From Gordonia liuliyuniae (lineage in GTDB: Bacteria > Actinomycetota > Actinomycetes > Mycobacteriales > Mycobacteriaceae), in NCBI RefSeq assembly GCF_021739025.1, contig NZ_JAKKOT010000002.1, positions 767,719-831,718 on the forward strand: a stretch of DNA of 64,000 nt. Reading direction: 5' to 3'. Below the pieces are notes generated by a model, which did no database searches, was not told where the DNA came from, and saw nothing but the letters and a program-made list of their open reading frames with translations. Made by a program: the position numbers and the translations under genes. This document shows positions 16,264-24,975 of the stretch, in pieces; positions within the stretch are counted from its first letter, which is position 1; each line of letters opens with the position of its first letter.

Positions 16264-16536
16264 CTAATCTCGCCGCTCGTCGCTAACCCAATCTGGACAC
16301 CTGGTCATTCCGACGCAGTAGGCCGTCTTTACCCCTAATGGCCCGTTGACCTTCTCGCCATAGTATTCATCGTGATACTGGTCCGATGTGGCCACGGCCA
16401 CTGCTACTTCTTCAACGACCTTACAGTCGCTTCTGTTGCAGATTCGACGCTTAACCGTGTTCCGATATTCGAGGCCGTCGAGGTCACTATTCGGTCCGAC
16501 TTGAGAGTCGGGCGACTCCAGGATGGCCTTGATCAC
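16264..16536 (-). CDS. Small cysteine-containing protein, probably 5'-truncated
   Basis: 90 residues from GTG 16536, with four cysteines in two groups (RICNRSDC and YCVGMTRC), which could bind a metal or form disulfides. The reading frame continues upstream through plausible sequence (RWKHNIRNEK) to about 16565, where the phage endolysin sequence begins on the other strand. The original N-terminus may therefore have been cut off when this segment joined the lysin gene. No signal peptide, membrane helix or ribosome-binding site is clear at the GTG. Unknown function. Confidence 0.45.
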   Translation of the reverse strand: MIKAILESPDSQVGPNSDLDGLEYRNTVKRRICNRSDCKVVEEVAVAVATSDQYHDEYYGEKVNGPLGVKTAYCVGMTRCPDWVSDERRD

Positions 16537-16568
16537 CTTCTCGTTTCGGATATTGTGCTTCCAGCGCG

Positions 16569-17228
16569 ATGGGGTGTTCGCTGCAGCGGGCGTCGCAGAT
16601 GGTCGACGCGTTCGCCAACGCGATGCGCGCCGCGCAGATCACTACCCCGCTCCGGGCGGCGCACTGGTGCGCGCAGATCGGCTACGAGTCCGTCGGACTG
16701 CAGTACATGTCGGAGATATGGGGGCCGGCCGCCGCGCAGCGCGGATATGAGGGGCGCGTCGACCTCGGGAACACGCAGACCGGCGACGGCTACCGGTTCC
16801 GCGGGTCTGGCCCCATTCAACTGACTGGCCGCCACAACTTCGGGGAGTTCTCCGAGTGGTGTTTCAGCAAGCGATACACGACGGACCCGCAACGGTTCGT
16901 CAAGAATCCTGACCTCGTCCGCAACGACCCGAAGTGGGGATTCCTCGCGGCGTCTTGGTACTGGACTGTCGCCCGCCCGCAGCTCAACAACCTCGCCGAC
17001 GCGGACGACCTGAACGGTGTCACGCGGGCGATCAACGGCGGCCACACCGGCATCGAGGAACGCCGCGCACGTCTGGTCCGGTGCAAGGCGCTCGGGTCGG
17101 AACTACTTCCCTCAACGACCGTAGGAGGTCTCAGCATGGATGTCAGCAGCGACGACTTTCCGCTGGCCGATCCTCGCCCTGTGGACGCTCGAACCGATCG
17201 CGCGCGGCATCGACTACGTGACCGGTGA
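16569..17228 (+). pseudogene. Phage endolysin, GH19 domain, N-terminally truncated
   Basis: The frame from ATG 16569 encodes a glycoside hydrolase family 19 (lysozyme/chitinase-like) domain that would cut peptidoglycan. MGCSLQRASQMVDAF leads into AAHWCAQIGYESVG with the likely acid Glu40. GYRFRGSGPIQLTGRHNF is the most conserved GH19 stretch, followed by WGFLAASWYWT and GVTRAINGG. Actinophage LysA proteins usually have an N-terminal peptidase domain, and here the sequence before the Met changes abruptly to cargo DNA. The last 30 residues after LLPS are Arg/Asp-rich and overlap the holin start by 89 bases, so the C-terminus is probably also altered. Muralytic activity of the remaining domain cannot be excluded. 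Confidence 0.7.
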
Positions 17229-17553
17229 CCTACCGGGCACGACGTCGAGCCTGACGTTCGTCGGGACGGCGATGCCGCTGCAGTTGTGGAGTGTGCTGTT
17301 CCTGGCTGCAGGGATCACGGTGGCGGCGGGGTTCCTCGGGCGCTGGCCGAACATCACCATCGCCGGGCTGCACGTCATGCGGTGCACGTATGCGGCGCTC
17401 GCTATCGGGTTGATCGTCAAGTGTGTCGAGCGGGGCGGAGACGGGTTCCGCACCCCGATGATGTTCGCTATCTTCGCGGCGACGTGCTGGTCGGCGGCGC
17501 TCGGCTACCTCAACCAGACGCGGACCGAGCGGGCGCTGAAGGCCGCCTCGTGA
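17140..17553 (+). CDS. Phage holin-like membrane protein
   Basis: 137 residues with four likely membrane segments (about 10-30, 38-65, 70-92 and 103-122) and a basic C-terminal tail (NQTRTERALKAAS). TAGGAGG lies 9-14 bases before the ATG. It follows the endolysin directly, which is the usual position of holins that open the membrane for the lysin in actinophages. An in-frame ATG of the lysin lies 4 bases upstream, so the 5' region is shared. Its TGA overlaps the next gene's GTG. No frame damage is visible, so it may be intact. Confidence 0.7.
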   Translation: MSAATTFRWPILALWTLEPIARGIDYVTGDLPGTTSSLTFVGTAMPLQLWSVLFLAAGITVAAGFLGRWPNITIAGLHVMRCTYAALAIGLIVKCVERGGDGFRTPMMFAIFAATCWSAALGYLNQTRTERALKAAS

Positions 17554-17960
17554 ACGCGCCGGATGGGCTGCCGAGCTGGCTCGTTCTGGTGTTGTTTCTG
17601 CTGTTCGGTTCTCCGGCGCTGTGCTCTAAGTCGGCGGCGAAGCTGCCGTCGGTGTTGGGTGCGGGGGCGCGGTGGTGGCAGGCGCGGCAACCGGACAACC
17701 AGGTCGAGGCTAGGCGGTCCTCCTCGTATGAGAAGCAGGAGGCGGAGATAGCGCGTATCAGCCGCCAGTACGACCGGGTTAATGAGGACTTTGAGGAGCT
17801 GTCGGAGCGGGTCGACGGCTGGGAGAAGAAGCTGACCGAGACGAACCGCCGGTTCTTCGCGGCGCTGTCGTATATCCGGTACCTGGTGGCGACGATTCTG
17901 CGACTGGACCCTGGGCACTCGGTTGAGCCTCCGCCGGAAATCCTGCGAGACTTCCTGTAG
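17550..17960 (+). CDS. Phage TM plus coiled-coil protein next to holin
   Basis: 136 residues from a GTG overlapping the holin stop. One N-terminal transmembrane helix (about 8-24) is followed by a basic region and a predicted coiled coil (about 55-105; EKQEAEIARISRQYDRVNEDFEELSERVDGW), then a Pro-rich end. Small proteins of this shape follow the holin in many Gordonia and Mycobacterium phages. They may act as a second holin or a spanin-like partner, but function is not established. The reading frame is intact. Confidence 0.65.
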   Translation: MNAPDGLPSWLVLVLFLLFGSPALCSKSAAKLPSVLGAGARWWQARQPDNQVEARRSSSYEKQEAEIARISRQYDRVNEDFEELSERVDGWEKKLTETNRRFFAALSYIRYLVATILRLDPGHSVEPPPEILRDFL

Positions 17961-18011
17961 CACCGAACCTGTAAGGTTGCGGTTTACGACTGTAACCTCG
18001 GGTGGCTCGCG

Positions 18012-18907
18012 GTGAGAGCCTACGGATGGAACGAGGGCCAGATCGTCGACGCCGCAGCCGACGTGCTCCGCGAACTCGCGGAGCGCGTCGCCGACGGCGA
18101 ACCCATCAAGAAGGTCGCCGCCGACCTCAACGAGCGCGGCATCCCTACCGTGTCCGGCCGTCCGTGGTCGTCGCGCACGATCAGCCGATCCGTCACCAGC
18201 CCGCGCGCCGTCGGACTCCGGGAGCGCAACGGCGAACTCACCTCCGACCCCGACGTCGACCCAATTCTCGACGTCGCTCTGTGGGAGCGGGTACGCGACC
18301 GCATCAACGACTCTGACCGCAAGCGGTTCACGCCGCAGCGGCGGCAGAGTCCCCTTCTCGCGGACGTGCTGCGCTGCGCGTCATGCGGCCGCCCCATGTA
18401 CCTGACGGGCGTCAACTACATGTGCGGGGCGGGCGCGTGCCCTGAGCCGCTCACGATCCGCAGGCGATCGCCGAGACCGAAGCGTCTGAGCGGGTGCTCG
18501 TGCGGATCACATCGGGGCCGTGGCTCGACGCACTCCGCCCCGTCGCCGAACAATGAGCGGCACACTGGCGGATGGTCGTTGAGGACACGCACCAGCGGAT
18601 GGTCCGGCTCGCGGAAGAGTTCGGGTCGGGCGGACCGCAGGAGGCATTCGACGCGGGGATGGTTGCGGCACGCCGCACCCTCGCCGACGCCGAGCGGCAT
18701 CTCGCGACGCTCGCCGCTGTCGACGGGCTGCCCGCGCTCACGGAGGAGTCTGTCGTCGAGTGGTGGGTAGACACCGCCACCGAGGATGACCGGCGCGCGG
18801 TGATCCGGTCCGTCGTCGACACGATCGTCGTCAACGAGTCGGCTGCACCCCGCGGCGACCGCCTCGTCTTCAACTGGCGCGGGTTCAACTGGCGCGGGTT
18901 CAGCTAA
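18012..18907 (+). pseudogene. Large serine recombinase remnant without catalytic domain
   Basis: The frame from GTG 18012 gives the recombinase (PF07508-type) domain, AYGWNEGQIVDAAADVLRELAERV..LNERGIPTVSGRPWSSRTISR, and the zinc ribbon start LADVLRCASCGRPMYL..YMC. At about 18455 the sense continues in another frame (QAIAETEASERVLVRITSGPW), then hits TGA near 18554, then continues in that frame as the coiled-coil and C-terminal end to TAA 18907. The resolvase catalytic domain with its active serine (about 140 residues) is absent upstream, where only 50 bases of non-coding DNA separate it from the previous gene. A 15-base tandem duplication (18869-18898) repeats NWRGF. It cannot recombine DNA. 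Confidence 0.85.
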
Positions 18908-18961
18908 GTTCCGCTCAATATGGTCGGCAAATGGTCACTCGCGCTGCGCCGGAAACGAAGA

Positions 18962-18992
18962 ATGCAGGCCAGAAGGATTCTCTGACCTGCAT
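18962..18992 (-). terminator. Hairpin downstream of tRNA-Thr
   Basis: ATGCAGGCCAGA (18962-18973) and TCTGACCTGCAT (18981-18992) pair with one mismatch around a 7-base loop. On the minus strand it lies 9 bases past the tRNA 3' end and is followed by TCTTCGTTT, so it may terminate the tRNA transcript. It belongs to prophage DNA, so it would have replaced whatever ended the tRNA message before integration. Confidence 0.5.
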
Positions 18993-18999
18993 TTCTGCG

Positions 19000-19018
19000 G
19001 AGCCGCCTAGGAGAATCG
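19000..19018. repeat. attR within tRNA-Thr 3' end
   Basis: GAGCCGCCTAGGAGAATCG, identical to attL at 14502-14520. It covers the discriminator base, the 3' acceptor strand and the 3' T-stem of the tRNA, so the intact tRNA is kept on this side. Confidence 0.9.
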
Positions 19019-19073
19019 AACTCCTGACCTATTCATTACGAGTGAATCGCTCTACCGACTGAGCTAAGGCGGC
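19001..19073 (-). tRNA. tRNA-Thr (anticodon CGU)
   Basis: A full cloverleaf reads on the minus strand: acceptor GCCGCCT/AGGCGGC, D stem GCTC/GAGC with loop AGTCGGTA, anticodon stem ATTCA/TGAAT with loop CTCGTAA (anticodon CGT), variable AGGTC, T stem AGGAG/CTCCT with loop TTCGATT, and discriminator T. CCA is not encoded. It decodes ACG. Its 3' end is the phage attachment site. Confidence 0.97.
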
Positions 19074-19136
19074 GTGCTGCCTCGCGGCAGCCCGGATGAT
19101 GTTACCGACTCGATGCCGGTGGGGGCAAAACGGGGG

Positions 19137-20006
19137 TCAGCGCGGCTCGTTCTGCTGTCGTCGCACCTTCTCCGATGCGACGAGAGCGGTGGCGTCGGAG
19201 GTCGTCAGCTCGATGCCGAACACGTCCTGCAGGACCGTGGCGAGGTCGTCGGCATGCACATGCTGCGCTGTCGGCACGCCGTCGGGCGTCACGGTCGTCA
19301 AGGAGTCGCCGTCGAGCGTGTAGTGCGCGTCGACGGTGAACCGTTGGACGAACAGGCGTGCGGTGAACGGCGAACCCGGCGACGTCGACACGAAATGGCT
19401 GCCGACCCGGTAATCGATCGGGAACTGGGGATTCAACGTGAACGTGTGGCGATCGATCCACCCGTCCTCGGTGGCATGCCAGAGGATCCAACGGTCGGTG
19501 CCGAAGAGATCGCCGACCGGCTCGGTAGTCAGACGCAGACGCCAGCCGTCCTGATCGACTTCGACGCCGTCGCGCAGCTCGATCGGTTCGAGCGGCCCGC
19601 GGCCGAACCCGACGTCACAGAGGTACCGGCGCTCATCGATCTCGACGACGATCAACGCGTGAGTCGGCGGACGGGACGACGGGTCACCACCGAGGGTGAC
19701 TCGTCCACTCAACGCTGTGAATCCGAAGCCGATCTGCTCCAAGACCGCCGCGAACAGAGTGGCGTGCTCGAAGCAGTAGCCGCCCCGCATCGAGTCGACC
19801 AGCTTGTGCTGCAACGACTCCGAATCCAGCGGGACGTCACGCCCCACCATGATCTCGAGGTTCTCGAACGGAATCGACGTCGTATGCCCACGATGCAATG
19901 CGACGAGCGTGGCGAGGCTCGGCGTCGGATCGCCCTGGAACCCGACCCGCGCGAGATACGCGGGCAGGTTTACGTCGTCGCCGTGCCACATCCTCATACG
20001 GCCCAT
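19137..20006 (-). CDS. nat: Arylamine N-acetyltransferase
   Basis: 289-residue NAT that moves acetyl (or propionyl) from CoA to arylamines and hydrazines, including isoniazid in mycobacteria. The catalytic triad is visible: Cys78 in MRGGYCFEHA, His116 in PPTHALIVVE, and Asp131 in YLCDVGFGRG. IPFENLEIMVGR at about 45-56 is the conserved N-terminal motif. Length matches the family (about 280). In mycobacteria nat lies with cholesterol-catabolism genes, whereas here it stands alone between the tRNA and malic enzyme. ATG 20006 gives MGRMRMW; the later Met codons are also possible starts. Confidence 0.95.
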   Translation of the reverse strand: MGRMRMWHGDDVNLPAYLARVGFQGDPTPSLATLVALHRGHTTSIPFENLEIMVGRDVPLDSESLQHKLVDSMRGGYCFEHATLFAAVLEQIGFGFTALSGRVTLGGDPSSRPPTHALIVVEIDERRYLCDVGFGRGPLEPIELRDGVEVDQDGWRLRLTTEPVGDLFGTDRWILWHATEDGWIDRHTFTLNPQFPIDYRVGSHFVSTSPGSPFTARLFVQRFTVDAHYTLDGDSLTTVTPDGVPTAQHVHADDLATVLQDVFGIELTTSDATALVASEKVRRQQNEPR

Positions 20007-20032
20007 TGTGAACGTCTTCCGCGGCGGAAGAC

Positions 20033-21241
20033 CTACTTGGTGACGCCTTCGATGCGGGCGGCGTCGGCGACAGCCTTGGCGACGGCGGGCGCCACACGCG
20101 GATCCAGCGGACTCGGCACGATGTGGTCGGCCGCGAGGTCGTCGCCGACCACGCCGAAGATCGCCTCCGCGGCAGCGAGTTTCATGCCCTCAGTGATGCG
20201 GCGGGAGTCAGCGTCGAGCGCGCCGGCGAAGACGCCGGGGAAGGCGAGGACGTTGTTGATCTGGTTCGGGAAGTCGCTGCGGCCGGTCGCGACGATCGCC
20301 GCGTGCTTCGCGGCGACCTCCGGGTGGATCTCCGGGTCCGGGTTCGACAACGCGAACACGATCGCGTCGGCGTTCATCGACGCGATCGCCTCCTCTGCGA
20401 CCGTGCCCGCCGAGACGCCGAGGAACACGTCCGCGCCGGCGAGCGCCTCCGCCGCGCCGCCCGACAGTTCGCGGGGGTTCGACCACGACGCCAGATCAGC
20501 CTTGAACTCGTTGAGGTCGTCTCGGTGGCCGCCGATGATCCCCTTCGAGTCGAGGATCACCACGTCCGGGACGCCCGCCGCCTGCAGGATCTTCGCGCAC
20601 GCGACACCTGCGGCGCCCGCACCGGAGATCACGACCTTGAGTTCTCCGATGTTCTTGCCGAGGTGCGTCAACGCGCCCTTCAACGCGGCGAGCACGACGA
20701 TCGCCGTGCCGTGCTGGTCGTCGTGCATCACCGGACAGTCGAGCGCCTCGATGACCCGTCGCTCGATCTCGAAGCAACGGGGAGCCGAAATGTCCTCGAG
20801 GTTCACTGCGCCGAAGCTCGGGCGCAGACGGATCAGCGTCTCGACGATCTCGTCAGGATCCGTGGTGTCGAGCACGATCGGAATCGAGTTGAGGCCTGCG
20901 AACGTACGGAACAGTGCCGACTTGCCCTCCATCACCGGCAACGATGCGCGCGGTCCGATGTCGCCGAGCCCGAGAACGGCAGTGCCGTCCGAGACGACGG
21001 CGACCAGTCGATCGGTCCACGTGTACTTGTCGACGAGGTCGCGCTCGGCGGCGATCGCCCGCGACACCTGCGCGACGCCCGGCGTGTACGCGATCGACAG
21101 GTCGCGCTGCGTGTCGATCGGCGACCGGAGCTCCACCGACAGCTTGCCGCCCTCGTGCGCGAGGAAGATCTCCTCATTCGTGATAGGCACGTCCGCGAGG
21201 CTCGGCTGGCTCGTCGCGCTGTCATTCGATGGACTGGTCAC
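20033..21241 (-). CDS. NAD(P)-dependent malic enzyme
   Basis: About 402 residues. It decarboxylates malate to pyruvate with reduction of NAD(P), linking the TCA cycle to pyruvate and supplying NADPH. The N-terminal malic domain has SIAYTPGVAQV, DGTAVLGLGDIGPRASLPVMEGK and CPVMHDDQHGTAIVV. The NAD-binding domain has VVISGAGAAGVACAKIL, VFLGVSAG and FALSNPDPEIHPE, then TGRSDFPNQINNVLAFPGVF. It is the short bacterial type, without a phosphotransacetylase domain. I chose GTG 21241, since GAGGAGC lies 5-6 bases before it; the frame extends to 21391 without support. It diverges from a GntR regulator. Confidence 0.93.
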   Translation of the reverse strand: MTSPSNDSATSQPSLADVPITNEEIFLAHEGGKLSVELRSPIDTQRDLSIAYTPGVAQVSRAIAAERDLVDKYTWTDRLVAVVSDGTAVLGLGDIGPRASLPVMEGKSALFRTFAGLNSIPIVLDTTDPDEIVETLIRLRPSFGAVNLEDISAPRCFEIERRVIEALDCPVMHDDQHGTAIVVLAALKGALTHLGKNIGELKVVISGAGAAGVACAKILQAAGVPDVVILDSKGIIGGHRDDLNEFKADLASWSNPRELSGGAAEALAGADVFLGVSAGTVAEEAIASMNADAIVFALSNPDPEIHPEVAAKHAAIVATGRSDFPNQINNVLAFPGVFAGALDADSRRITEGMKLAAAEAIFGVVGDDLAADHIVPSPLDPRVAPAVAKAVADAARIEGVTK

Positions 21242-21281
21242 ACTTGCTCCTCGATCTCCGGAAACACCGGACGTACTGGGA

Positions 21282-21311
21282 CACGAAAATGTGCGTTCAG
21301 CGTATTTCGTG
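21282..21311. promoter_or_regulatory. Inverted repeat between malic enzyme and GntR genes
   Basis: CACGAAAAT (21282-21290) and ATTTCGTG (21304-21311) form 8-base arms with one bulged A around 13 bases. It lies in the 173-base divergent intergenic region, 41 bases upstream of the malic enzyme GTG. It may be a regulator site or an mRNA hairpin. Confidence 0.35.
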
Positions 21312-21414
21312 AACGGCCGAAGGAGTGAGCCGAACCACTGTTTGTGAGTGAACTGACAATCTACCGGCGGGTACTCGTTCGCCGCGCACACCCTGCTGCG
21401 ATAGTATCCATCTT

Positions 21415-22059
21415 GTGTCTATGACGTATTCAGCGGCGGATCGGGTCTATGCCGACGTGAAGGAACTGATCCTCACCTGCGAGCTTCCCGGTGGGGAACT
21501 CATTAGCGAGGGTGAGATCGCACAGCGTTGTGAGGTGAGCCGCACTCCGGTACGTGAAGCATTCCTCCGGCTGGCTGCCGAAGGCTGGATGCGTCTGTAT
21601 CCCAAGCGCGGCGCACTGGTGGTGCCTGTCGGTGACCAGGAGTCGCGTGACGTTCTCGAGGCGCGCGTGCTCGTCGAATCGCACGCCGTACGTTCGGTGG
21701 TCGGCACGCCGTCGACGCTCGCTGCGCTCGGCGCGCGACTCGACGAGAACCGTCGAACGCATCAGGCGGTGGACCCGTCCGACGCCGCCGAGTTCGCCAG
21801 ACTCGACGCGCAGTTCCACCAACTGATCGTCGCCGCCGACGGCAACGCCTTGCTCGGGGACTTCTACACGTCCCTCGGGGAGCGGCAGCGACGGATGACG
21901 GCGGCGCGGCTGCATCTCGGCCGTGAGGTCGTCGACCGCATTCACCACGATCACACCGCACTCGCGGCGGCGATCGCCGACGGCGACGCCGACGGGTTCG
22001 CGGGACTGTTGGCGGCCCACCTGGCCGGTGTTCACGACGTCGACGGAGGAGTTCGATGA
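21415..22059 (+). CDS. GntR-family regulator (FCD subfamily)
   Basis: 214 residues. The winged helix-turn-helix at about 8-72 reads VYADVKELILTCELPGGELISEGEIAQRCEVSRTPVREAFLRLAAEGW, the GntR signature. The C-terminal all-helical FCD domain has metal/ligand-type residues in ARLDAQFHQLIVAADGN (the D-x3-H motif) and HHDHTALAAAIADGD. FCD regulators respond to small carboxylates. Its stop overlaps the next MFS gene (ATGA), so it probably controls that exporter or importer. GTG 21415 lies 7 bases after TAGTAT, so the transcript is probably leaderless. ATG two codons later is an alternative. Confidence 0.9.
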   Translation: MSMTYSAADRVYADVKELILTCELPGGELISEGEIAQRCEVSRTPVREAFLRLAAEGWMRLYPKRGALVVPVGDQESRDVLEARVLVESHAVRSVVGTPSTLAALGARLDENRRTHQAVDPSDAAEFARLDAQFHQLIVAADGNALLGDFYTSLGERQRRMTAARLHLGREVVDRIHHDHTALAAAIADGDADGFAGLLAAHLAGVHDVDGGVR

Positions 22060-23321
22060 CCACGCTGCGCAACGCCGGTTGGCCCGCGGTCTGCCTCGCC
22101 GTGTTCGCGGCGGCGTGGGGCGGCAATGAGTTCACGCCACTGCTGGTCATGTATCGCACGACGACAGACATCGCACCGGTCGTCGTCGACGTCCTGCTGT
22201 TCACCTACGTCCTCGGTATCGTCCCGGCGCTCCTGATCGGCGGACCGCTGTCGGACCGGTACGGTCGCCGTCCGCTGATGCTGCCCGCGCCGGTGATCGC
22301 CGCGGTCGGCTCGGCGCTGCTCGCCGCCGGGGCCGACTCGGTGCCGCTGCTGGTGACCGGACGCATCGCCAGCGGTGTCGCGTTGGGGCTGGCGATGGCC
22401 GTCGGCGGCAGTTGGATCAAGGAGCTGTCCGATGCGGACGGTGCGAGCGTGACGGCGGGAGCGCGGCGTGCCGCGCTGAGTCTGACGGCCGGATTCGGCG
22501 TCGGTGCGGGCGTCGCGGCGATCCTGGCGCAGTGGGCGCCCTGGCCGGGACAGCTCTCCTATCTGATCAACATCGTGTTGTCCGGCATCGCATTCGCAGC
22601 GCTCCTGCGGGCGCCGGAGTCGCACCCGCCGCGCGACACAGGCCGCAGCCTCGGGCAGGACCTTCGTGTCCGGTCCGCGCGGCACCCACGCTTCTGGTTG
22701 CTCGTCGCGCCGGTCGCACCGTGGGTGTTCGGCGCATGCGCCGTCGCCTACGCCGTGATCCCCACCTTCATGACCGACGAGACATCGAACTGGGCGATCG
22801 CGTTCGCCGGACTGTGCTGCGTCGTCGGCCTGGCCGCAGGCTTCCTGATCCAGACGGTGGGCAAGCGACTCGACAAACCCGGATCGCCGCGGACGGGCGT
22901 CATCGCGCTGCTCTTCGTCGCGGTCGGACTCGGCTCGGCGATCGTGGCCGCCGCGAACCACGCGGTCGCGATGGCATTGGTCTCGGCCGCCATCCTCGGC
23001 TGCGGCTACGGGATGGCGCTGATCTCCGGGCTGCTCGAAGTTCAGCGGATCGCCCGACCAGACGAACTCGCCGGACTGACCGCCGTCTTCTACGGGCTCA
23101 CCTACCTGGGTTTCGCGTCACCGGCCGTCATCGCCGCCGTCATGGAGCGCTTCGAATTCATCGGATACGGTGAGATCTTCGGATTCGGCGTCGCGATGGC
23201 ACTGCTGGCGGTGGTCGTGATGGTGATCGGCAACCGCACCGGGATGGCGGGACCGCACACGATGCGAAGTCACGTCACCGACGTCGAGTTGACGCACGAG
23301 GAGTCGGCATCGAGCCGCTGA
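22056..23321 (+). CDS. MFS transporter
   Basis: 421 residues with about 12 membrane helices. Loop 2-3 carries the MFS motif GGPLSDRYGRRPLML, and helix 4 has GRIASGVALGLAMA. It is coupled by a four-base overlap to the GntR gene. The substrate is unknown; the FCD-type regulator suggests a carboxylate or a compound whose acid form is sensed. The C-terminal tail (about 400-421) is hydrophilic. A YrhK-like membrane protein follows 16 bases later and may be cotranscribed. Confidence 0.9.
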   Translation: MTTLRNAGWPAVCLAVFAAAWGGNEFTPLLVMYRTTTDIAPVVVDVLLFTYVLGIVPALLIGGPLSDRYGRRPLMLPAPVIAAVGSALLAAGADSVPLLVTGRIASGVALGLAMAVGGSWIKELSDADGASVTAGARRAALSLTAGFGVGAGVAAILAQWAPWPGQLSYLINIVLSGIAFAALLRAPESHPPRDTGRSLGQDLRVRSARHPRFWLLVAPVAPWVFGACAVAYAVIPTFMTDETSNWAIAFAGLCCVVGLAAGFLIQTVGKRLDKPGSPRTGVIALLFVAVGLGSAIVAAANHAVAMALVSAAILGCGYGMALISGLLEVQRIARPDELAGLTAVFYGLTYLGFASPAVIAAVMERFEFIGYGEIFGFGVAMALLAVVVMVIGNRTGMAGPHTMRSHVTDVELTHEESASSR

Positions 23322-23337
23322 CGATCAGGATGGACCG

Positions 23338-23925
23338 GTGGTGGCCGACTGCAGGCGTTTCGTCACTCTCACGTGGCAATGCTGGTTGTTCGCGGTCGGA
23401 TCCGTGTTCTTCGCCGTCGGGACCGCGCCCGGCTTCCCGTCCGTCATGGGCGCCGCCGTCACCAACATCCTGTGCTTCGTCGGTTCGTGGTTCTTCACCG
23501 CCGCCGGACTGATCCAGCTCATCCTCGCCGACCCCGGCGCCGGACGGTGGTCGTCGGCCATTCAGTCACTCGGGACCGTCCTGTTCAATGTGAGCACCGG
23601 AAGCGCGGTGTGGGCGCACGCCGTGCACACGGAGCGGACCGACGTGTGGGCGCCCGACGCGCTCGGATCGCTCGGCTTCCTCGTCAGCGGCGGCCTCGCA
23701 CTGCTTCTCGTCCAGGCGTGGGCTCCGCGCTCGCGTGACTGGCAGGCCACGTGGATCAACATGATCGGCTGCCTGGCATTCGCAGCGTCGGCCGTCGGCG
23801 CCTTCGTCCGCACGACCGGGGTGACGGCGGACGCACTGCTCGCGAACGTCGGAACGTTCATCGGTGCGCTGTGCTTCCTCGTCGCGGCGTTGATGATCCT
23901 GCCGCGCTGGAGCACACCGCACTAG
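23338..23925 (+). CDS. YrhK-domain membrane protein, copy 1
   Basis: 195 residues with about five to six membrane segments. Motifs shared with a second copy at 46648-47358 are APGFPS, GSWFFTAAGLIQL, GTVLFNVST, WAPDALGS, FLVSG, WINMIGCLAFAASAVGAF and NVGTFIGALCFL. This points to tandem YrhK-type domains. GGATGG lies about 8 bases before the GTG start. It follows the GntR-MFS pair in the same direction. The function of the family is unknown; the close pairing with a transporter may mean an envelope accessory role. Confidence 0.7.
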   Translation: MVADCRRFVTLTWQCWLFAVGSVFFAVGTAPGFPSVMGAAVTNILCFVGSWFFTAAGLIQLILADPGAGRWSSAIQSLGTVLFNVSTGSAVWAHAVHTERTDVWAPDALGSLGFLVSGGLALLLVQAWAPRSRDWQATWINMIGCLAFAASAVGAFVRTTGVTADALLANVGTFIGALCFLVAALMILPRWSTPH

Positions 23926-23950
23926 CGCTGTCGGTTCTCGCGGGCCGGAC

Positions 23951-24975
23951 TCACTCGTCGTCGTCGGGGAAACCGTTCGGGTTCTTCGACTGCCAGCGCC
24001 ACGTGTCCGCGCACATGTCGTCGATCGTGCGGGTCGCCGTCCACCCGAGTTCGGCGTTGGCCTTCGACGGGTCGGCCCAGTAGGCGGGCAGGTCACCGGG
24101 GCGACGCGGCACGATCTCGTACGGTATGTCGCGGCCGCTGGCACGCCCGAACGCGGCGATCACCTCGAGCACGGACACGGCGTGGCCGCTGCCGAGATTC
24201 CACACCGACAACGGCTGGTCGCCGACGGTGATCTTCTCGAGCGCGGCGAGATGTCCGGCCGCGAGGTCGTCGACGTGGATGTAGTCGCGGACGCCCGTGC
24301 CGTCCGGGGTGTCGTAGTCGTCGCCGAACACCGACAACTTCTCGCGACGTCCCACCGCCACCTGCGAGACGAACGGCATCAAGTTGTTGGGTAGCCCGTT
24401 GGGATCCTCACCGATCTCACCGCTCGCGTGCGCGCCGACCGGGTTGAAGTAGCGCAGCAGCGCGATGCGCCACGAGTCGTCGGCGACCGCCAGGTCACGC
24501 AACACCTGTTCGATCATCACTTTGGTCCACCCGTACGGGTTGGTCGCCGACGTCGGCATGTCCTCAGTGCGCTCCCGGACCGGGTTCTCGCCGTACACGG
24601 TGGCCGACGACGAGAACACGAACGTGCGCACACCGTGCTTGGCCATCGCCGCAAGGACCGAGAACGTGGTGTCGAGGTTGTTGCGGTAATACGAGAGAGG
24701 CTTCGCGACCGACTCGCCGACGGCTTTGAAACCGGCGAAGTGGATCACGGCGTCGACCTGCTCGTCGGCGAACACCCGCTCGGTCGCGATCTCGTCGGTC
24801 AGGTCAACCGTGTACACGGTCACCGGCGAACCAGACAGGGCGACAAGCCGTTTGACGATGCTCGGCTTGGCGTTGCTGAAGTCGTCGGCGATCACGACGT
24901 CGTGCCCGGCAGCCTGGAGCTGCAGGACGGTGTGCGAGCCGATGTAGCCGGCGCCGCCGGTGACGAGAACGCGCA

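Larger units (their letters stand above)
14502..19018. mobile_element. Decayed prophage integrated at tRNA-Thr(CGU)
   Basis: A 4.5-kb element is bounded by identical 19-base repeats, the right one being the 3' end of an intact tRNA-Thr gene. Inside are a frame-broken tail gene, an N-truncated GH19 endolysin, a holin, a TM-coiled-coil protein and a serine recombinase lacking its catalytic domain, all on the plus strand. A lower-GC block of three minus-strand genes interrupts the tail and lysis genes. No capsid, terminase or replication genes remain, so it cannot be a functional phage. No tyrosine integrase, the usual enzyme for tRNA sites, is present. Insertion separated the tRNA from the P450 operon. 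Confidence 0.85.

Noticed and set aside
14502..19018. Active prophage
   Set aside because: No packaging, head or replication genes, and the recombinase has no catalytic domain.
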